Shown here: piece after piece, positions 8,881 through 19,932 of the stretch
How the letters are laid out: each line of letters starts with the position of its first letter
How positions within the stretch are numbered: the first letter of the stretch is position 1
Source: Duganella callida
GTDB lineage: Bacteria > Pseudomonadota > Gammaproteobacteria > Burkholderiales > Burkholderiaceae_D
Direction: 5' to 3'
Assembly: GCF_004614165.1 (NCBI RefSeq)
Contig: NZ_SPVG01000169.1
Location: 1-54,118 of the forward strand
DNA: 54,118 nucleotides
Position numbers and translations under genes: made by a program
Notes under the pieces: model-generated
Told to the model about the DNA's origin: nothing
The model's database searches: none
What the model saw: the letters and a program-made list of their open reading frames with translations, nothing else

Positions 8881-9791
8881 ATTTCGCTGGAACCCAAAAG
8901 GTGCTCGTGGCGGACGACGACATCGTCAACCGCCAGGTTTTGGCCGAACTGCTGAAACCCGAGCACACCGTGCTGCTGGCCAAGAACGGCGAGCAGGCGC
9001 TGGAGCGCGCCGCGCGCCACCTGCCGGACCTGATCCTGCTGGACGTGATCATGCCGGACATGGACGGCTACGAGGTGCTGCGCCGCCTGCGCGCCGACGC
9101 CCAGACCGCGCACATCACCGTGATCTTCATTTCCGGCCTGGGGCGGCCCGAGGACGAAGCCAACGGCCTGAAAATGGGCGCGGCCGACTATATCTCCAAA
9201 CCGTTCAACGAAACCGTGGTCATGGCGCGCGTCGCCATGCATCTGCAGATGGTGCGCCAGCGCCGCATGCTTGAGCATCTGGCGCACGTCGACGGTCTGA
9301 CCGAGCTGGCCAACCGCCGCCGCTTCGACGAGGTATACGAGGCGGAATGGCAGCGCAGCCGCCGCAGCGGCCGGCCCCTGTCGCTGGCACTGCTGGATAT
9401 CGACGCCTTCAAGCAGTACAACGACCACTACGGCCATCCGGCCGGCGACCGCGCCCTGCGGGCGGTGGCGCGTTCGGCGTCGGCCGGCCTGCGTCGTCCG
9501 GCCGACCTGGCGGCGCGCTACGGCGGCGAAGAGATGGTGCTGCTGCTGCCCGACACCGAAGCGGTGCAGGCGCGCCAGGTGGTCATCAGCATCTGCTGCG
9601 CGATCGCCGAACTGGAGATTCCGCACGAGGCGTCGTCGGTGGCGCCGGTGCTGACCGTCAGCGCCGGCGGCGCCACCTTGAGCGCCAACACCAGCGAAAC
9701 CGGCGCCGAGCTGTTCGCCGCAGCCGACGCCCTCCTGTATCAGGCCAAAAAGGCTGGCCGCAACCGGGTCGAGTGGCGCAACGCCGCCTGA
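8877..9791 (+). CDS. Response regulator diguanylate cyclase (REC-GGDEF)
   Basis: A 304-residue regulator of the PleD/WspR type. The receiver occupies about residues 5-125, with acceptor Asp56 (LILLDVIMPDMDGYEV) and the late Lys in YISKPF. The GGDEF domain covers about 140-300: DGLTELANRRRFDE opens it, and the active-site loop reads GGEEM at 216-220, so Met replaces the usual Phe while the catalytic acidic pair is kept. An inhibitory I-site R207-x-x-D210 lies five residues before the GG, which predicts product feedback by c-di-GMP. It is the third gene of the receptor-kinase operon and the natural phosphorelay target of the upstream kinase. Likely output: c-di-GMP synthesis controlling matrix or motility. 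Confidence 0.92.
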   Translation: MNFAGTQKVLVADDDIVNRQVLAELLKPEHTVLLAKNGEQALERAARHLPDLILLDVIMPDMDGYEVLRRLRADAQTAHITVIFISGLGRPEDEANGLKMGAADYISKPFNETVVMARVAMHLQMVRQRRMLEHLAHVDGLTELANRRRFDEVYEAEWQRSRRSGRPLSLALLDIDAFKQYNDHYGHPAGDRALRAVARSASAGLRRPADLAARYGGEEMVLLLPDTEAVQARQVVISICCAIAELEIPHEASSVAPVLTVSAGGATLSANTSETGAELFAAADALLYQAKKAGRNRVEWRNAA

Positions 9792-9797
9792 GCCGGA

Positions 9798-12700
9798 TCA
9801 GGCGATACGCCGTACCACGAAGTTTTCCACCTTCTGGCGCGACTGCGTGGTGCGCAAGCCGAAGTAGCCACCGCCCGCCAGAGGACCGGGAGCGTTGAAG
9901 TACTCCTTGTCGTCCACATACAGCCGCGTGCCGCGCGCATCGACCGCGATGCGGATACGGTAAGCCTGCCCCGCCCTCAGCATATACTCGCTTGAAGTGT
10001 ATTCCCGCAGCAGCTTGCGTTCGCCGCTGCCATCGTAATAGCGGAAGCGCGTGGTGCTGTTGCTATTGCCGCCTATGCCGGCGTAAAACAGCTTCAGGCG
10101 ATCGTATTCCTCCAGCTTGCCGGACCGCGTAAACCCTTGCGGCAATTGCGCCTCCCAGAAGAAATTCAGGTCGGACAGGCGGCCGTCCGCCAGCACCGTG
10201 CGCGTAAAACTGATTTCATAGTGCCCGAGCAGCTGCCGCCGCAGCCAGACCGTCAGGCCGCGCCGGGCATCCAGCAGCAGCGCCCCTGCTTCTGCTCTCG
10301 CCGCCGACGGCGCATCGCCCGCTTCCGCCTCCACCGCCCAGCTGCGCGCATCGAAGCGGCGGAAATCGTCGCGTACCAGTTCCGCGCCATCCGCGCCCGC
10401 CGCGTCCAGGGCCAGCATGCCCAGCGCGCCCAAACCCCACTGCGCCACGGCATTGGTCGACAGCGTCGGCGCCTCTTCCACTTCGTTGAGCACCAGGGGT
10501 GGCTGTACGCGGCGCGCGACCAGATCCCTGTCGCGCAAACCGGCTTTGCCTTCTTCGAACTGCGCCCAGGCGCGCGCCAGCATGGCGGCGTCCTGCTGCT
10601 GCACCGCCGCGTAACCCAGCAGCCGGGCATGGCCCTGACCCAGATTCAGCTTGCCCAGATCCTGCCCCAATTCCGCTTTCTGCTGCGCGGGAGTGGCGTT
10701 GTACAGGCGGCAGTAACGCAGCCAGGCGTCGCGGAAGGCCGGCTGCGGCACCGTGCGTATCAATTCGCTGCAGATTTCCGGCAGACCGAATACCGCGCTC
10801 AGATGCGAGACGCTGATCTTTGCCTGCGGATCGATCAGATACGCGCCGCTGCGCAGATCCATCACGCCGCCGCCGGCCAGAAATCCCAATGGCTGCGCGG
10901 CGATGCTGGCCATGCTGTTCAGCAGCTTGTCGCGGTATTCCGGCTTGCCGCTGCGCTCCCACTCGGTGTACCAGGCCGCCGCCACCGCGCCCCAGTCGGT
11001 GCCGAAGGCCACGCTGGCATGGGTGTCCGGTTCGCTGTCGGGCGCCTTTTGCCCCACCTTGCGGCCGGGGACGATGTCGCGCAGCCGCGCCACGGCGTCG
11101 ACCTGTTCACGCAGCAGATCGCCGACGCGCTCGTCGGCGCTGAGGTAATACAGGAAGCGGCGGTTGATCGCGGTCGACACGCGCAGCTGCTTGGCGCTGT
11201 CGCCCCAGTGCTGCACGCCATGGCGCGTGCCGAGCGGGCTGAATGGCCCGATGTGATGCACGTCCACCTCGCCGGTGTGGCGCGTCATTGCCTCGGCCAT
11301 GCGGTAGGCGTCGGCACGGCCGCTGTGCAGGTAGTAGTGCCACAGCCAGACCTCGGTGCTGAGTTCCGAATTATCCCAGGCGAAGCCGCCGACATCGTAA
11401 CGCCACATGTGGCGCTGCCGGTCGTAGGTGTGCATCACATCGCCGTAATCCCAGTAGCCGTACCAGCGGCGGTATTCGACCTGATTGCGATAGAAATCGA
11501 AGCACCAGTCCAGCTGGCGCTCCAGCTGCGCGGCTTTCCGCGCGGCCGGCGTTCCCGGCGCCCAAAACTCGCTGAACACGCCGGCGGCGTGCAGCCGCTG
11601 CGGCGATGCCGTCAGCAGTGGCGGGGTCTGCATGCGTCGCCCGATCGCCGCCATGGCTTCGTTGCACGGCGTTGCCGGCAGCAATTGCAGTTCCAGCTCG
11701 CTGGTGCGCGCCACGCCGTATGGTGTGCCGAAACCCGGTTCGTAGTCTTCGTAAGTGATATCGAGCGCGTCGCGCTGCTTCGCATGGTCGTTCTCGCCCA
11801 TGCCGTCGTGGTAGAAGCGCAGATCCATGGCCGGCGCCCGCGGCGCCCACAGCCACAGCGTGACGCTGGCCAGGTCGGCGTCGGCGTCGCGGATGTCGAT
11901 CTGGCCGGGATAGCTTTGCCAGAAGTTGCGGATGCCGAAGGCGACGCCACCGTCCGGCGTGCCCAGATAGCCGCTGCCGCCGGCCCGGGCGCCACTGGCC
12001 GCATGGACCCAGCCACGCCCGCCGCCGGTGCGCTTGCTGATGGTGTAGCCGTCCGGGTGTGCCTGCAGCAGCGTGTACTGACCGAAGGCCGGGATGTAGG
12101 ACAGCCCCTTGGCGACGGCCGAGGGCAGTCCGCCGGCGACCTTGTCGGCAGCTTCGCCAGCCAGCTGCGCCTCGCCCGCCGCACCGGCGTCGCGCCGCAG
12201 GCCGGTCAGCCCGCGCACCGCTTCGGCAAATACACCGCCATTGGCGCCGGTGAAGCGCACGTGGCGGTCATGCGGCGCGCCGGCCAGCGGCACATGGAAG
12301 CGCAGTCCGACACCGCGTACGAAGGCCTTATTCGGGTCCGCGTCGTAGGTCAGCGTGTGCACGATGCGGATGGCGTCCGAGCCGCGATAGAAATACAGCC
12401 GCACCACGAACGGCAGCATGCTGGCGCCATCCTTGCTGCGGTGAGTTCCGTCGATACGTACCACCGCGCGCTGCGCCCCGTTCTGTTCCAGCACACTGCC
12501 GCGGATCTCGCTCTCGTAAGCAATCCGCCGCGTCGCTGTCGCCGCGGTTCCGCCAGCTGTCGTCGCCTCATCGCCGTCGTCATCGTCCACCAGCAGCACC
12601 AGACGGCCATCGCGCAGCAATGGTTTGCCAGCACGCCGCGCCTCGGCGAGCAGCGCATTGCCGGCCCGCGCCAGCGTACAGCGCAGCGTCCCGGTATCGA

Positions 12701-13262
12701 TGACGATGCGGTCGGACTGGTGGCTGCCGATCATGGCGTCGTCGGATGGTGCCGTGCTGGCGGTCACCGGCCGCAAAATGTAGCCGCCGCCGAGCGCCGG
12801 CCCGGCCGACGGCGGCAAGGCGTGAGCCGACCATTTGAGCGAGCCGTCCGGCCAGTAAGCCAGCGGCCAGGACTGCACCACGCGCACCGCGCCTGACGGG
12901 CTGTCGCCTTCCCGATCACCATCGCTTCCACGCCCCGCAGCGCCGTTGCCACTGCCGTTCCTGTGCTGGACGCCGGCTCCGCTCAGTTCAAACCCGCTGT
13001 CCGACGCGACGCGCCCCTGCGGCCACGGCACGCCCCAGGTCACGCCCTGAAAGGCGGGCGGCGCCGCGCCGTCCAGCCAATGCAGAGGCGTGTCGTCAGG
13101 CGCCAGATCGGCGCTGTCCTGGCGGCGCGTGCGCGTGCTGGTGGTGGTGGCGTCGTCAATGCCACTCGGCCGGCCGGCGGCCGCCGCGCGCGCTCCGCCC
13201 ACGCCGCCCGACAGCAAGGCCGCCAGTCTGAAAAACTGCCGCCGCTCCATTCCTGAACTCAT
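9798..13262 (-). CDS. Tat-exported exo-rhamnogalacturonan-lyase-like protein (PL26/YetA-type) with C-terminal DUF6250-like domain
   Basis: A protein of about 1154 residues with a Tat signal (MERRQFFRLAALLSGG). The central region, with runs such as YGYWDYGDVMHTYD, NSELSTEVWLWHYYLHSGR and HHIGPFSPLGTRHGVQHWGD, fits the large bacterial proteins related to exo-rhamnogalacturonan lyases (PcRGLX/YetA, polysaccharide lyase 26). The last about 170 residues form a beta-sandwich-like module ending in YFGLRTTQSRQKVENFVVRRIA, which I match from memory to DUF6250. The ATG at 13262 is favoured over one two codons earlier because GAGGG sits 6 bp before it. Two low-complexity insertions (Gly/Asp/Ser-rich, and an Asp run followed by Thr/Ala) interrupt the N-terminal part. 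It probably acts outside the cytoplasm on pectin side-chain backbone. It is convergent with the cyclase gene, 6 bp apart. Confidence 0.75.
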   Translation of the reverse strand: MSSGMERRQFFRLAALLSGGVGGARAAAAGRPSGIDDATTTSTRTRRQDSADLAPDDTPLHWLDGAAPPAFQGVTWGVPWPQGRVASDSGFELSGAGVQHRNGSGNGAAGRGSDGDREGDSPSGAVRVVQSWPLAYWPDGSLKWSAHALPPSAGPALGGGYILRPVTASTAPSDDAMIGSHQSDRIVIDTGTLRCTLARAGNALLAEARRAGKPLLRDGRLVLLVDDDDGDEATTAGGTAATATRRIAYESEIRGSVLEQNGAQRAVVRIDGTHRSKDGASMLPFVVRLYFYRGSDAIRIVHTLTYDADPNKAFVRGVGLRFHVPLAGAPHDRHVRFTGANGGVFAEAVRGLTGLRRDAGAAGEAQLAGEAADKVAGGLPSAVAKGLSYIPAFGQYTLLQAHPDGYTISKRTGGGRGWVHAASGARAGGSGYLGTPDGGVAFGIRNFWQSYPGQIDIRDADADLASVTLWLWAPRAPAMDLRFYHDGMGENDHAKQRDALDITYEDYEPGFGTPYGVARTSELELQLLPATPCNEAMAAIGRRMQTPPLLTASPQRLHAAGVFSEFWAPGTPAARKAAQLERQLDWCFDFYRNQVEYRRWYGYWDYGDVMHTYDRQRHMWRYDVGGFAWDNSELSTEVWLWHYYLHSGRADAYRMAEAMTRHTGEVDVHHIGPFSPLGTRHGVQHWGDSAKQLRVSTAINRRFLYYLSADERVGDLLREQVDAVARLRDIVPGRKVGQKAPDSEPDTHASVAFGTDWGAVAAAWYTEWERSGKPEYRDKLLNSMASIAAQPLGFLAGGGVMDLRSGAYLIDPQAKISVSHLSAVFGLPEICSELIRTVPQPAFRDAWLRYCRLYNATPAQQKAELGQDLGKLNLGQGHARLLGYAAVQQQDAAMLARAWAQFEEGKAGLRDRDLVARRVQPPLVLNEVEEAPTLSTNAVAQWGLGALGMLALDAAGADGAELVRDDFRRFDARSWAVEAEAGDAPSAARAEAGALLLDARRGLTVWLRRQLLGHYEISFTRTVLADGRLSDLNFFWEAQLPQGFTRSGKLEEYDRLKLFYAGIGGNSNSTTRFRYYDGSGERKLLREYTSSEYMLRAGQAYRIRIAVDARGTRLYVDDKEYFNAPGPLAGGGYFGLRTTQSRQKVENFVVRRIA

Positions 13263-13453
13263 CTTCATCCCTCATCACTTGCACATCGCGATCGCACCAC
13301 AGGTACGCTGCCTGTCCGGAGAGCCCGACACCGCGGCCCTTCCGCGACAATATGCCACGTCAATGCAGGATGCGGCGTATGCCGCGCGCAGGACGACAGC
13401 ATATGATCATGAAGTTGACCGAAACGGTCGATGCGCAGCGGTGAAGGCAATTG
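13263..13453 (-). promoter_or_regulatory. Intergenic region upstream of the PL26-like gene, with two short inverted repeats
   Basis: This 191-bp gap between the sensor kinase stop and the lyase start must hold any separate lyase promoter. It contains GCGGC-gtat-GCCGC at 13372-13385 and GACCG-aaa-CGGTC at 13417-13429. Neither is followed by a T tract, so they are more like operators or weak stem-loops than intrinsic terminators. No convincing -35/-10 pair was found. Confidence 0.3.
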
Positions 13454-16060
<2,607 letters not shown>

Positions 16061-16096
16061 AAAAGTCCTTTCCCATCGTTGTGGAAAACTACTTTA

Positions 16097-17254
16097 TCAC
16101 AGCCCCGGTCCCGCCCCCAGCGCCGCGCCGAGCCGCAGCGCGGCGGCGATATTGCGGGCGGCGCTGCGTACGTTCACGGCGGCCGCCGCCAGCGCTTCCT
16201 CCACCGTGCACGGCCGGCTGACCGCGCCGAACACCGCGGCGATGCCGTGCGCATGCACCGCCGCCGCGCCGCACGCCAGCGAACCGCCGATGGCGATCAC
16301 CGGCTTGCCGTGGCGCTGCGCTACGCGCGCCACGCCCACCGGTGTCTTGCCCTGAATGGTCTGACCGTCAATACGGCCTTCGCCGGTGATGACGAGATCC
16401 GCGTCGGCCACCGCCGCATCCAGCCCGACCGCCGCGGTGACGATTTCGCTGCCGGGCCGCAGGCGGCCGTTCAGAAATACCAGCATGGCCGCGCCGATGC
16501 CGCCGCCGGCGCCGGCGCCCGGCACTTCGGCCACGTCCTGCCCCAGATCGCGCGCGATGACGGCCGCGTAGTGGCGCAGATTGTCGTCCAGCCGGGCCAC
16601 CATCTCCGTGGTCGCGCCCTTCTGCGGCCCGAAGATGGCGGAGGCGCCCTGCGGCCCCACCAGCGGGTTGCTGACGTCGCAGGCGACATCGAACACACAG
16701 TCGTTGATGCGCGCATCGAGGTTCGACAGATCGATACGGTCGAGCATATTCAACGCGCCGCCGCCCGCCGGCAGCTCGGCGCCGGTGGCGTCCAGCAGCC
16801 GGCCGCCCAGCGCCTGCAGCATGCCGGCGCCGCCGTCGTTGGTGGCGCTGCCGCCTATGCCCAGCACGAAGCGGCGCGCGCCGCGCTCCAGCGCATCGAG
16901 GATCAGCTGTCCGGTGCCGTAACTGGTGGTGCGCAGCGGATTGCGCCGCGCCGGCGGCACCAGTTCCAGCCCGCTGGCCGCAGCCATCTCGATCACGGCC
17001 GTCTGGCCGTCGCCCATCAGACCATAAAAGGCCGACACCGGCTCCCCCAGCGGCCCGGTGACGTCCAGCGCGACACGGCGCCCGCCGCTGGCGTCGATCA
17101 TCGCCTGCACCGTACCTTCGCCGCCGTCGGCGACCGGCAGCTTGAGGTACTCGGCGTCCGGAAATATCTCGCGGAAGCCCGCCTCGATCTCATTCGCCAC
17201 GGCCATCGCCGTCAGGCTTTCCTTGAACGAGTCGGGCGCTATCACTATCTTCAT
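16097..17254 (-). CDS. glxK: Glycerate kinase (GlxK/GarK family)
   Basis: A 385-residue member of the class II glycerate kinases that phosphorylate D-glycerate, usually at the 2-position. Diagnostic segments are MKIVIAPDSFKESLTA at the start, PVADGGEGT near residue 40, GIGGSATNDGGAGMLQALG in the middle, and VITGEGRIDGQTIQGKTPVG near the end. The length matches the family. Products enter lower glycolysis as phosphoglycerate. It follows the MFS gene by 9 bp with a GAGG ribosome-binding site. With the transporter and the divergent CdaR-like regulator it forms a standard sugar-diacid/glycerate catabolic unit. The paralogous names glxK and garK cannot be separated by sequence alone. Confidence 0.92.
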   Translation of the reverse strand: MKIVIAPDSFKESLTAMAVANEIEAGFREIFPDAEYLKLPVADGGEGTVQAMIDASGGRRVALDVTGPLGEPVSAFYGLMGDGQTAVIEMAAASGLELVPPARRNPLRTTSYGTGQLILDALERGARRFVLGIGGSATNDGGAGMLQALGGRLLDATGAELPAGGGALNMLDRIDLSNLDARINDCVFDVACDVSNPLVGPQGASAIFGPQKGATTEMVARLDDNLRHYAAVIARDLGQDVAEVPGAGAGGGIGAAMLVFLNGRLRPGSEIVTAAVGLDAAVADADLVITGEGRIDGQTIQGKTPVGVARVAQRHGKPVIAIGGSLACGAAAVHAHGIAAVFGAVSRPCTVEEALAAAAVNVRSAARNIAAALRLGAALGAGPGL

Positions 17255-17263
17255 GTCGATTCC

Positions 17264-18559
17264 TCAGCGGTTCACCAGGCGCGCCGGAATGCGCAGCACC
17301 AGCAGCGCGCCGACCAGCAGCACACTGGAGAGTATATACAGCGCCGCATCGGTGCTGTTGGTCGCATCCTTGATCCAGCCGACCAGGAACGGGCTGACGA
17401 AGCCGGCGATCTGGCCCAGGGAATTGATCAGCGCCAGGCCGCCCGCCGCCGCCGCGCTGCCCAGGAAGGCGGCCGGCAAGGACCAGAACAGGGCCAGCGC
17501 GGTCAGCGCGCCCATGGTCGCCATACTCAGGCCGATCATGACGATCAGCGCATTGCTGGAGAAATTCGCCGCCAGCAGCAGGCCCACGAGCCCCATCGCC
17601 ATCGGCAGGTTGACGTGGAAGCGGCGCTCGCGATGCTTGTCGGCCGAGCGTCCGGCCCACACCATGAACATGGCGGCGGCCAGGTACGGCACTGCGCTCA
17701 GCCAGCCCACCGTCTGCGGGTTGTCGAAGCCCAGCGATTTGATGATGGACGGCAGCCAGAAATTGATCGCATACACGCCCATCTGGATGCAGAAGTAGAT
17801 CACGCCCAGCGTCCACACGCTGCCGTTTCTCAGCACCGCGCCGAACGACTGGCCGACCGTGCTGACGGCCGCGCGTTCCTTTTCGTCGGCGTCCAGCGCG
17901 GCCTGCATGGCGGATTTTTCACTGGCGCTCAGCCACGTGGCCTGGGCTATGCCGTCGTTGAGGTAAAAATACACGCCCACGCCCAGCAGCACGGTCGGCA
18001 GTCCCTGGAGCAGGAACAGCCACTGCCAGCCGGCCAGGCCGCCCTGGCCGGCGCCGAAATGCGACAGCATCCAGCCCGACAGCGGGCCGCCGATCAGGCC
18101 CGAAATCGGAATCGCCGACATGAACAGCGCCATCACCTGGCCGCGCTTGCGGGTCGGGAACCAGTGCGTAAAGTACAGCACCATGCCGGGGAAGAAGCCC
18201 GCTTCCGCCACGCCGGTGAAGAAGCGCAGCACGTAAAACGACATGGGCGACGAGACGAACAGCGTGCAGGCCGACAGTCCGCCCCAGGCGATCATCATCA
18301 CCGAAATCCAGCGCCGCGCGCCTATCCTGTGCAGGATCAGATTACTCGGCACGCCACTCAGCACGTAGCCGATGAAGAAAATACCGGCGCCTAATCCGTA
18401 AACAGTATTGCTCAATTTGAGCGCATCCAGCATCTCCAGCTTGGCGAAGCCGACGTTGACGCGGTCCAGATAATTGAACAGATAGCAGACGAAGATGAAA
18501 GGAATCAGATGCCAGCCGGCCTTCCTGTAGGCGCCGTCCAGGGCGGAGGTGGTGCTCAT
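17264..18559 (-). CDS. MFS transporter, anion:cation symporter (sugar-acid) family
   Basis: A 431-residue, 12-helix major facilitator protein. The opening RKAGWHLIPFIFVCYLFNYLDRVNVGFA is typical of the ACS subfamily that takes up tartrate, D-galactonate, glucarate or similar acids by proton symport (the stretch spans about residues 12-39; key residues are the NYLDRVN motif). The helix 2-3 loop carries GARRWIS. Its position next to glycerate kinase and a sugar-diacid regulator supports a hydroxy-acid substrate, probably glycerate, tartrate or an aldarate; which one cannot be read from sequence. A GGAG site precedes the ATG at 18559. It is the first gene of the minus-strand unit. Confidence 0.88.
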   Translation of the reverse strand: MSTTSALDGAYRKAGWHLIPFIFVCYLFNYLDRVNVGFAKLEMLDALKLSNTVYGLGAGIFFIGYVLSGVPSNLILHRIGARRWISVMMIAWGGLSACTLFVSSPMSFYVLRFFTGVAEAGFFPGMVLYFTHWFPTRKRGQVMALFMSAIPISGLIGGPLSGWMLSHFGAGQGGLAGWQWLFLLQGLPTVLLGVGVYFYLNDGIAQATWLSASEKSAMQAALDADEKERAAVSTVGQSFGAVLRNGSVWTLGVIYFCIQMGVYAINFWLPSIIKSLGFDNPQTVGWLSAVPYLAAAMFMVWAGRSADKHRERRFHVNLPMAMGLVGLLLAANFSSNALIVMIGLSMATMGALTALALFWSLPAAFLGSAAAAGGLALINSLGQIAGFVSPFLVGWIKDATNSTDAALYILSSVLLVGALLVLRIPARLVNR

Positions 18560-18640
18560 GCGTAGTCTCCAGACTTATTATGAATATGCCGATTATCTGG
18601 AATCGCCTATAAAATTACATGGGACAAATGCTCAAATATT

Positions 18641-18657
18641 CACCGCCTTGAACGGTG
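18641..18657. promoter_or_regulatory. Inverted repeat in the divergent MFS/cdaR promoter region
   Basis: CACCG-ccttgaa-CGGTG lies inside the 130-bp AT-richer region between the divergent MFS and cdaR-like genes (18560-18689). Its place, and the regulator gene beside it, make it a reasonable candidate for the operator of that regulator. No firm promoter hexamers were identified on either strand. Confidence 0.3.
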
Positions 18658-18689
18658 ATTTCCTGTGCGTTTGCACTAAAATACCGCGC

Positions 18690-19799
18690 ATGAACATCCT
18701 GAGCACCAGCCTGGCGCAAGACATCGTCAGCCGCACCATGCGCATCATCCCCTACAACGTCAACGTCATGGACGTCAATGGCAGCATCATCGCCAGCGGC
18801 AATCCGGCGCGCATCGGCGAGCTGCACGCCGGCGCGCTGCTGGCCCTGGCCAAGCGCCTGACCGTGGAGATCGATGACGCCGGCGCCAGGCACATGCATG
18901 GCGCCCAGCCCGGCATCAATCTGCCGCTCGCCGTCAACGGCCAGCTGTGCGGCGCGGTGGGGCTGAGCGGCGCGCCGGACCAGGTGCGCCAGTTCGGCGA
19001 GCTGGTACGCCTGACTGCGGAAATGATACTGGAGCAGGCCCACCTGGCCGGCGAGCTGCAGCGCGACGCCCGCTACCGCGAAGCCTTCGTCCTCAACCTG
19101 ATCAACGGCGACCACGCCGATCGCGCCGACCTGAGCGCGTGGGCTCGGCGGCTCGACGTGCGCTTCGAACGTATGCACGCACTTTATTTGCTGGAGCCGA
19201 ACGAGCAGCACATCGACCTGCAGCGCCTGCAATCGCGGCTGCAGGCCCGCATTCCTTCGGCGCTGACGGCCGCCGCCGGGCCGCAGGAGCTGATCATCCT
19301 GGACTTCTACGACGCGCCCGGTCCCGGTCACGAACGCCAGCTTCAGGCGCTGGCCGCCGTGCTGCGCGAGGAATGCCCGCAGCCGCACACACTCACCATG
19401 GGCATCGCCGGCAGCGGCATGGACAGCGTGGCTGTCTCCTGGCAGAGCGCAAAGGCCGCCGCCCGCGTCGGCCACGCCCGGCACCCGCGCCGGCAGCTGT
19501 ACAGTTACTACGATCATCCCTTGCCTGTACTGCTCTCCGGCCTGAACACCGGCTGGCAGGCGGCCCGGTTGCGGGCGCCGGTCGAGCAGCTGGGCCGCCA
19601 CCGCGGCATGCTGCAACGCACACTGGAAACCTGGTTTGCGCACGACGGTCATCCGGCGGCCACCGCCGCCGCCCTGCATATCCACCGCAACACCCTGGAC
19701 TACCGGCTTCGCCGCATTGCGGAAATCACCGGCCTCGATCCGGCCCGCCTGGAAGACCGTTTTCTACTCTATATTTCCGTGCTCTTGTCCAGAGGCTGA
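18690..19799 (+). CDS. cdaR: CdaR-like sugar diacid regulator
   Basis: A 369-residue transcription factor. The N-terminal about 130 residues are a putative sugar-diacid-recognition domain (LAQDIVSRTMRIIPYNVNVM, then GAVGLSGAPDQVRQFGELV). The middle is a GGDEF-like degenerate module, as in CdaR/PucR regulators. The C-terminus carries the PucR-type helix-turn-helix (TAAALHIHRNTLDYRLRRIA). CdaR activates genes for glucarate, galactarate and glycerate use in response to these acids. It is divergent from the MFS-glycerate kinase genes and is their likely regulator. The ATG at 18690 is chosen because the family motif begins directly after it; no clear Shine-Dalgarno is visible. Confidence 0.88.
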   Translation: MNILSTSLAQDIVSRTMRIIPYNVNVMDVNGSIIASGNPARIGELHAGALLALAKRLTVEIDDAGARHMHGAQPGINLPLAVNGQLCGAVGLSGAPDQVRQFGELVRLTAEMILEQAHLAGELQRDARYREAFVLNLINGDHADRADLSAWARRLDVRFERMHALYLLEPNEQHIDLQRLQSRLQARIPSALTAAAGPQELIILDFYDAPGPGHERQLQALAAVLREECPQPHTLTMGIAGSGMDSVAVSWQSAKAAARVGHARHPRRQLYSYYDHPLPVLLSGLNTGWQAARLRAPVEQLGRHRGMLQRTLETWFAHDGHPAATAAALHIHRNTLDYRLRRIAEITGLDPARLEDRFLLYISVLLSRG

Positions 19800-19932
19800 A
19801 ACTACTTGATACACATAAAACAACACCTGCCGAAATGCCTAAAACATGCTGTATGATCTGCGCTTGCCCGACCTCTGGCTCACGAGGCCGCCCATCGGGA
19901 CATATGAAAACACGAAAAGCAATGGAGCTACT

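Noticed and set aside
10137-12896. A 919-codon open frame on the plus strand.
   Set aside because: It is the antisense of the PL26-like lyase, without a ribosome-binding site or motif.
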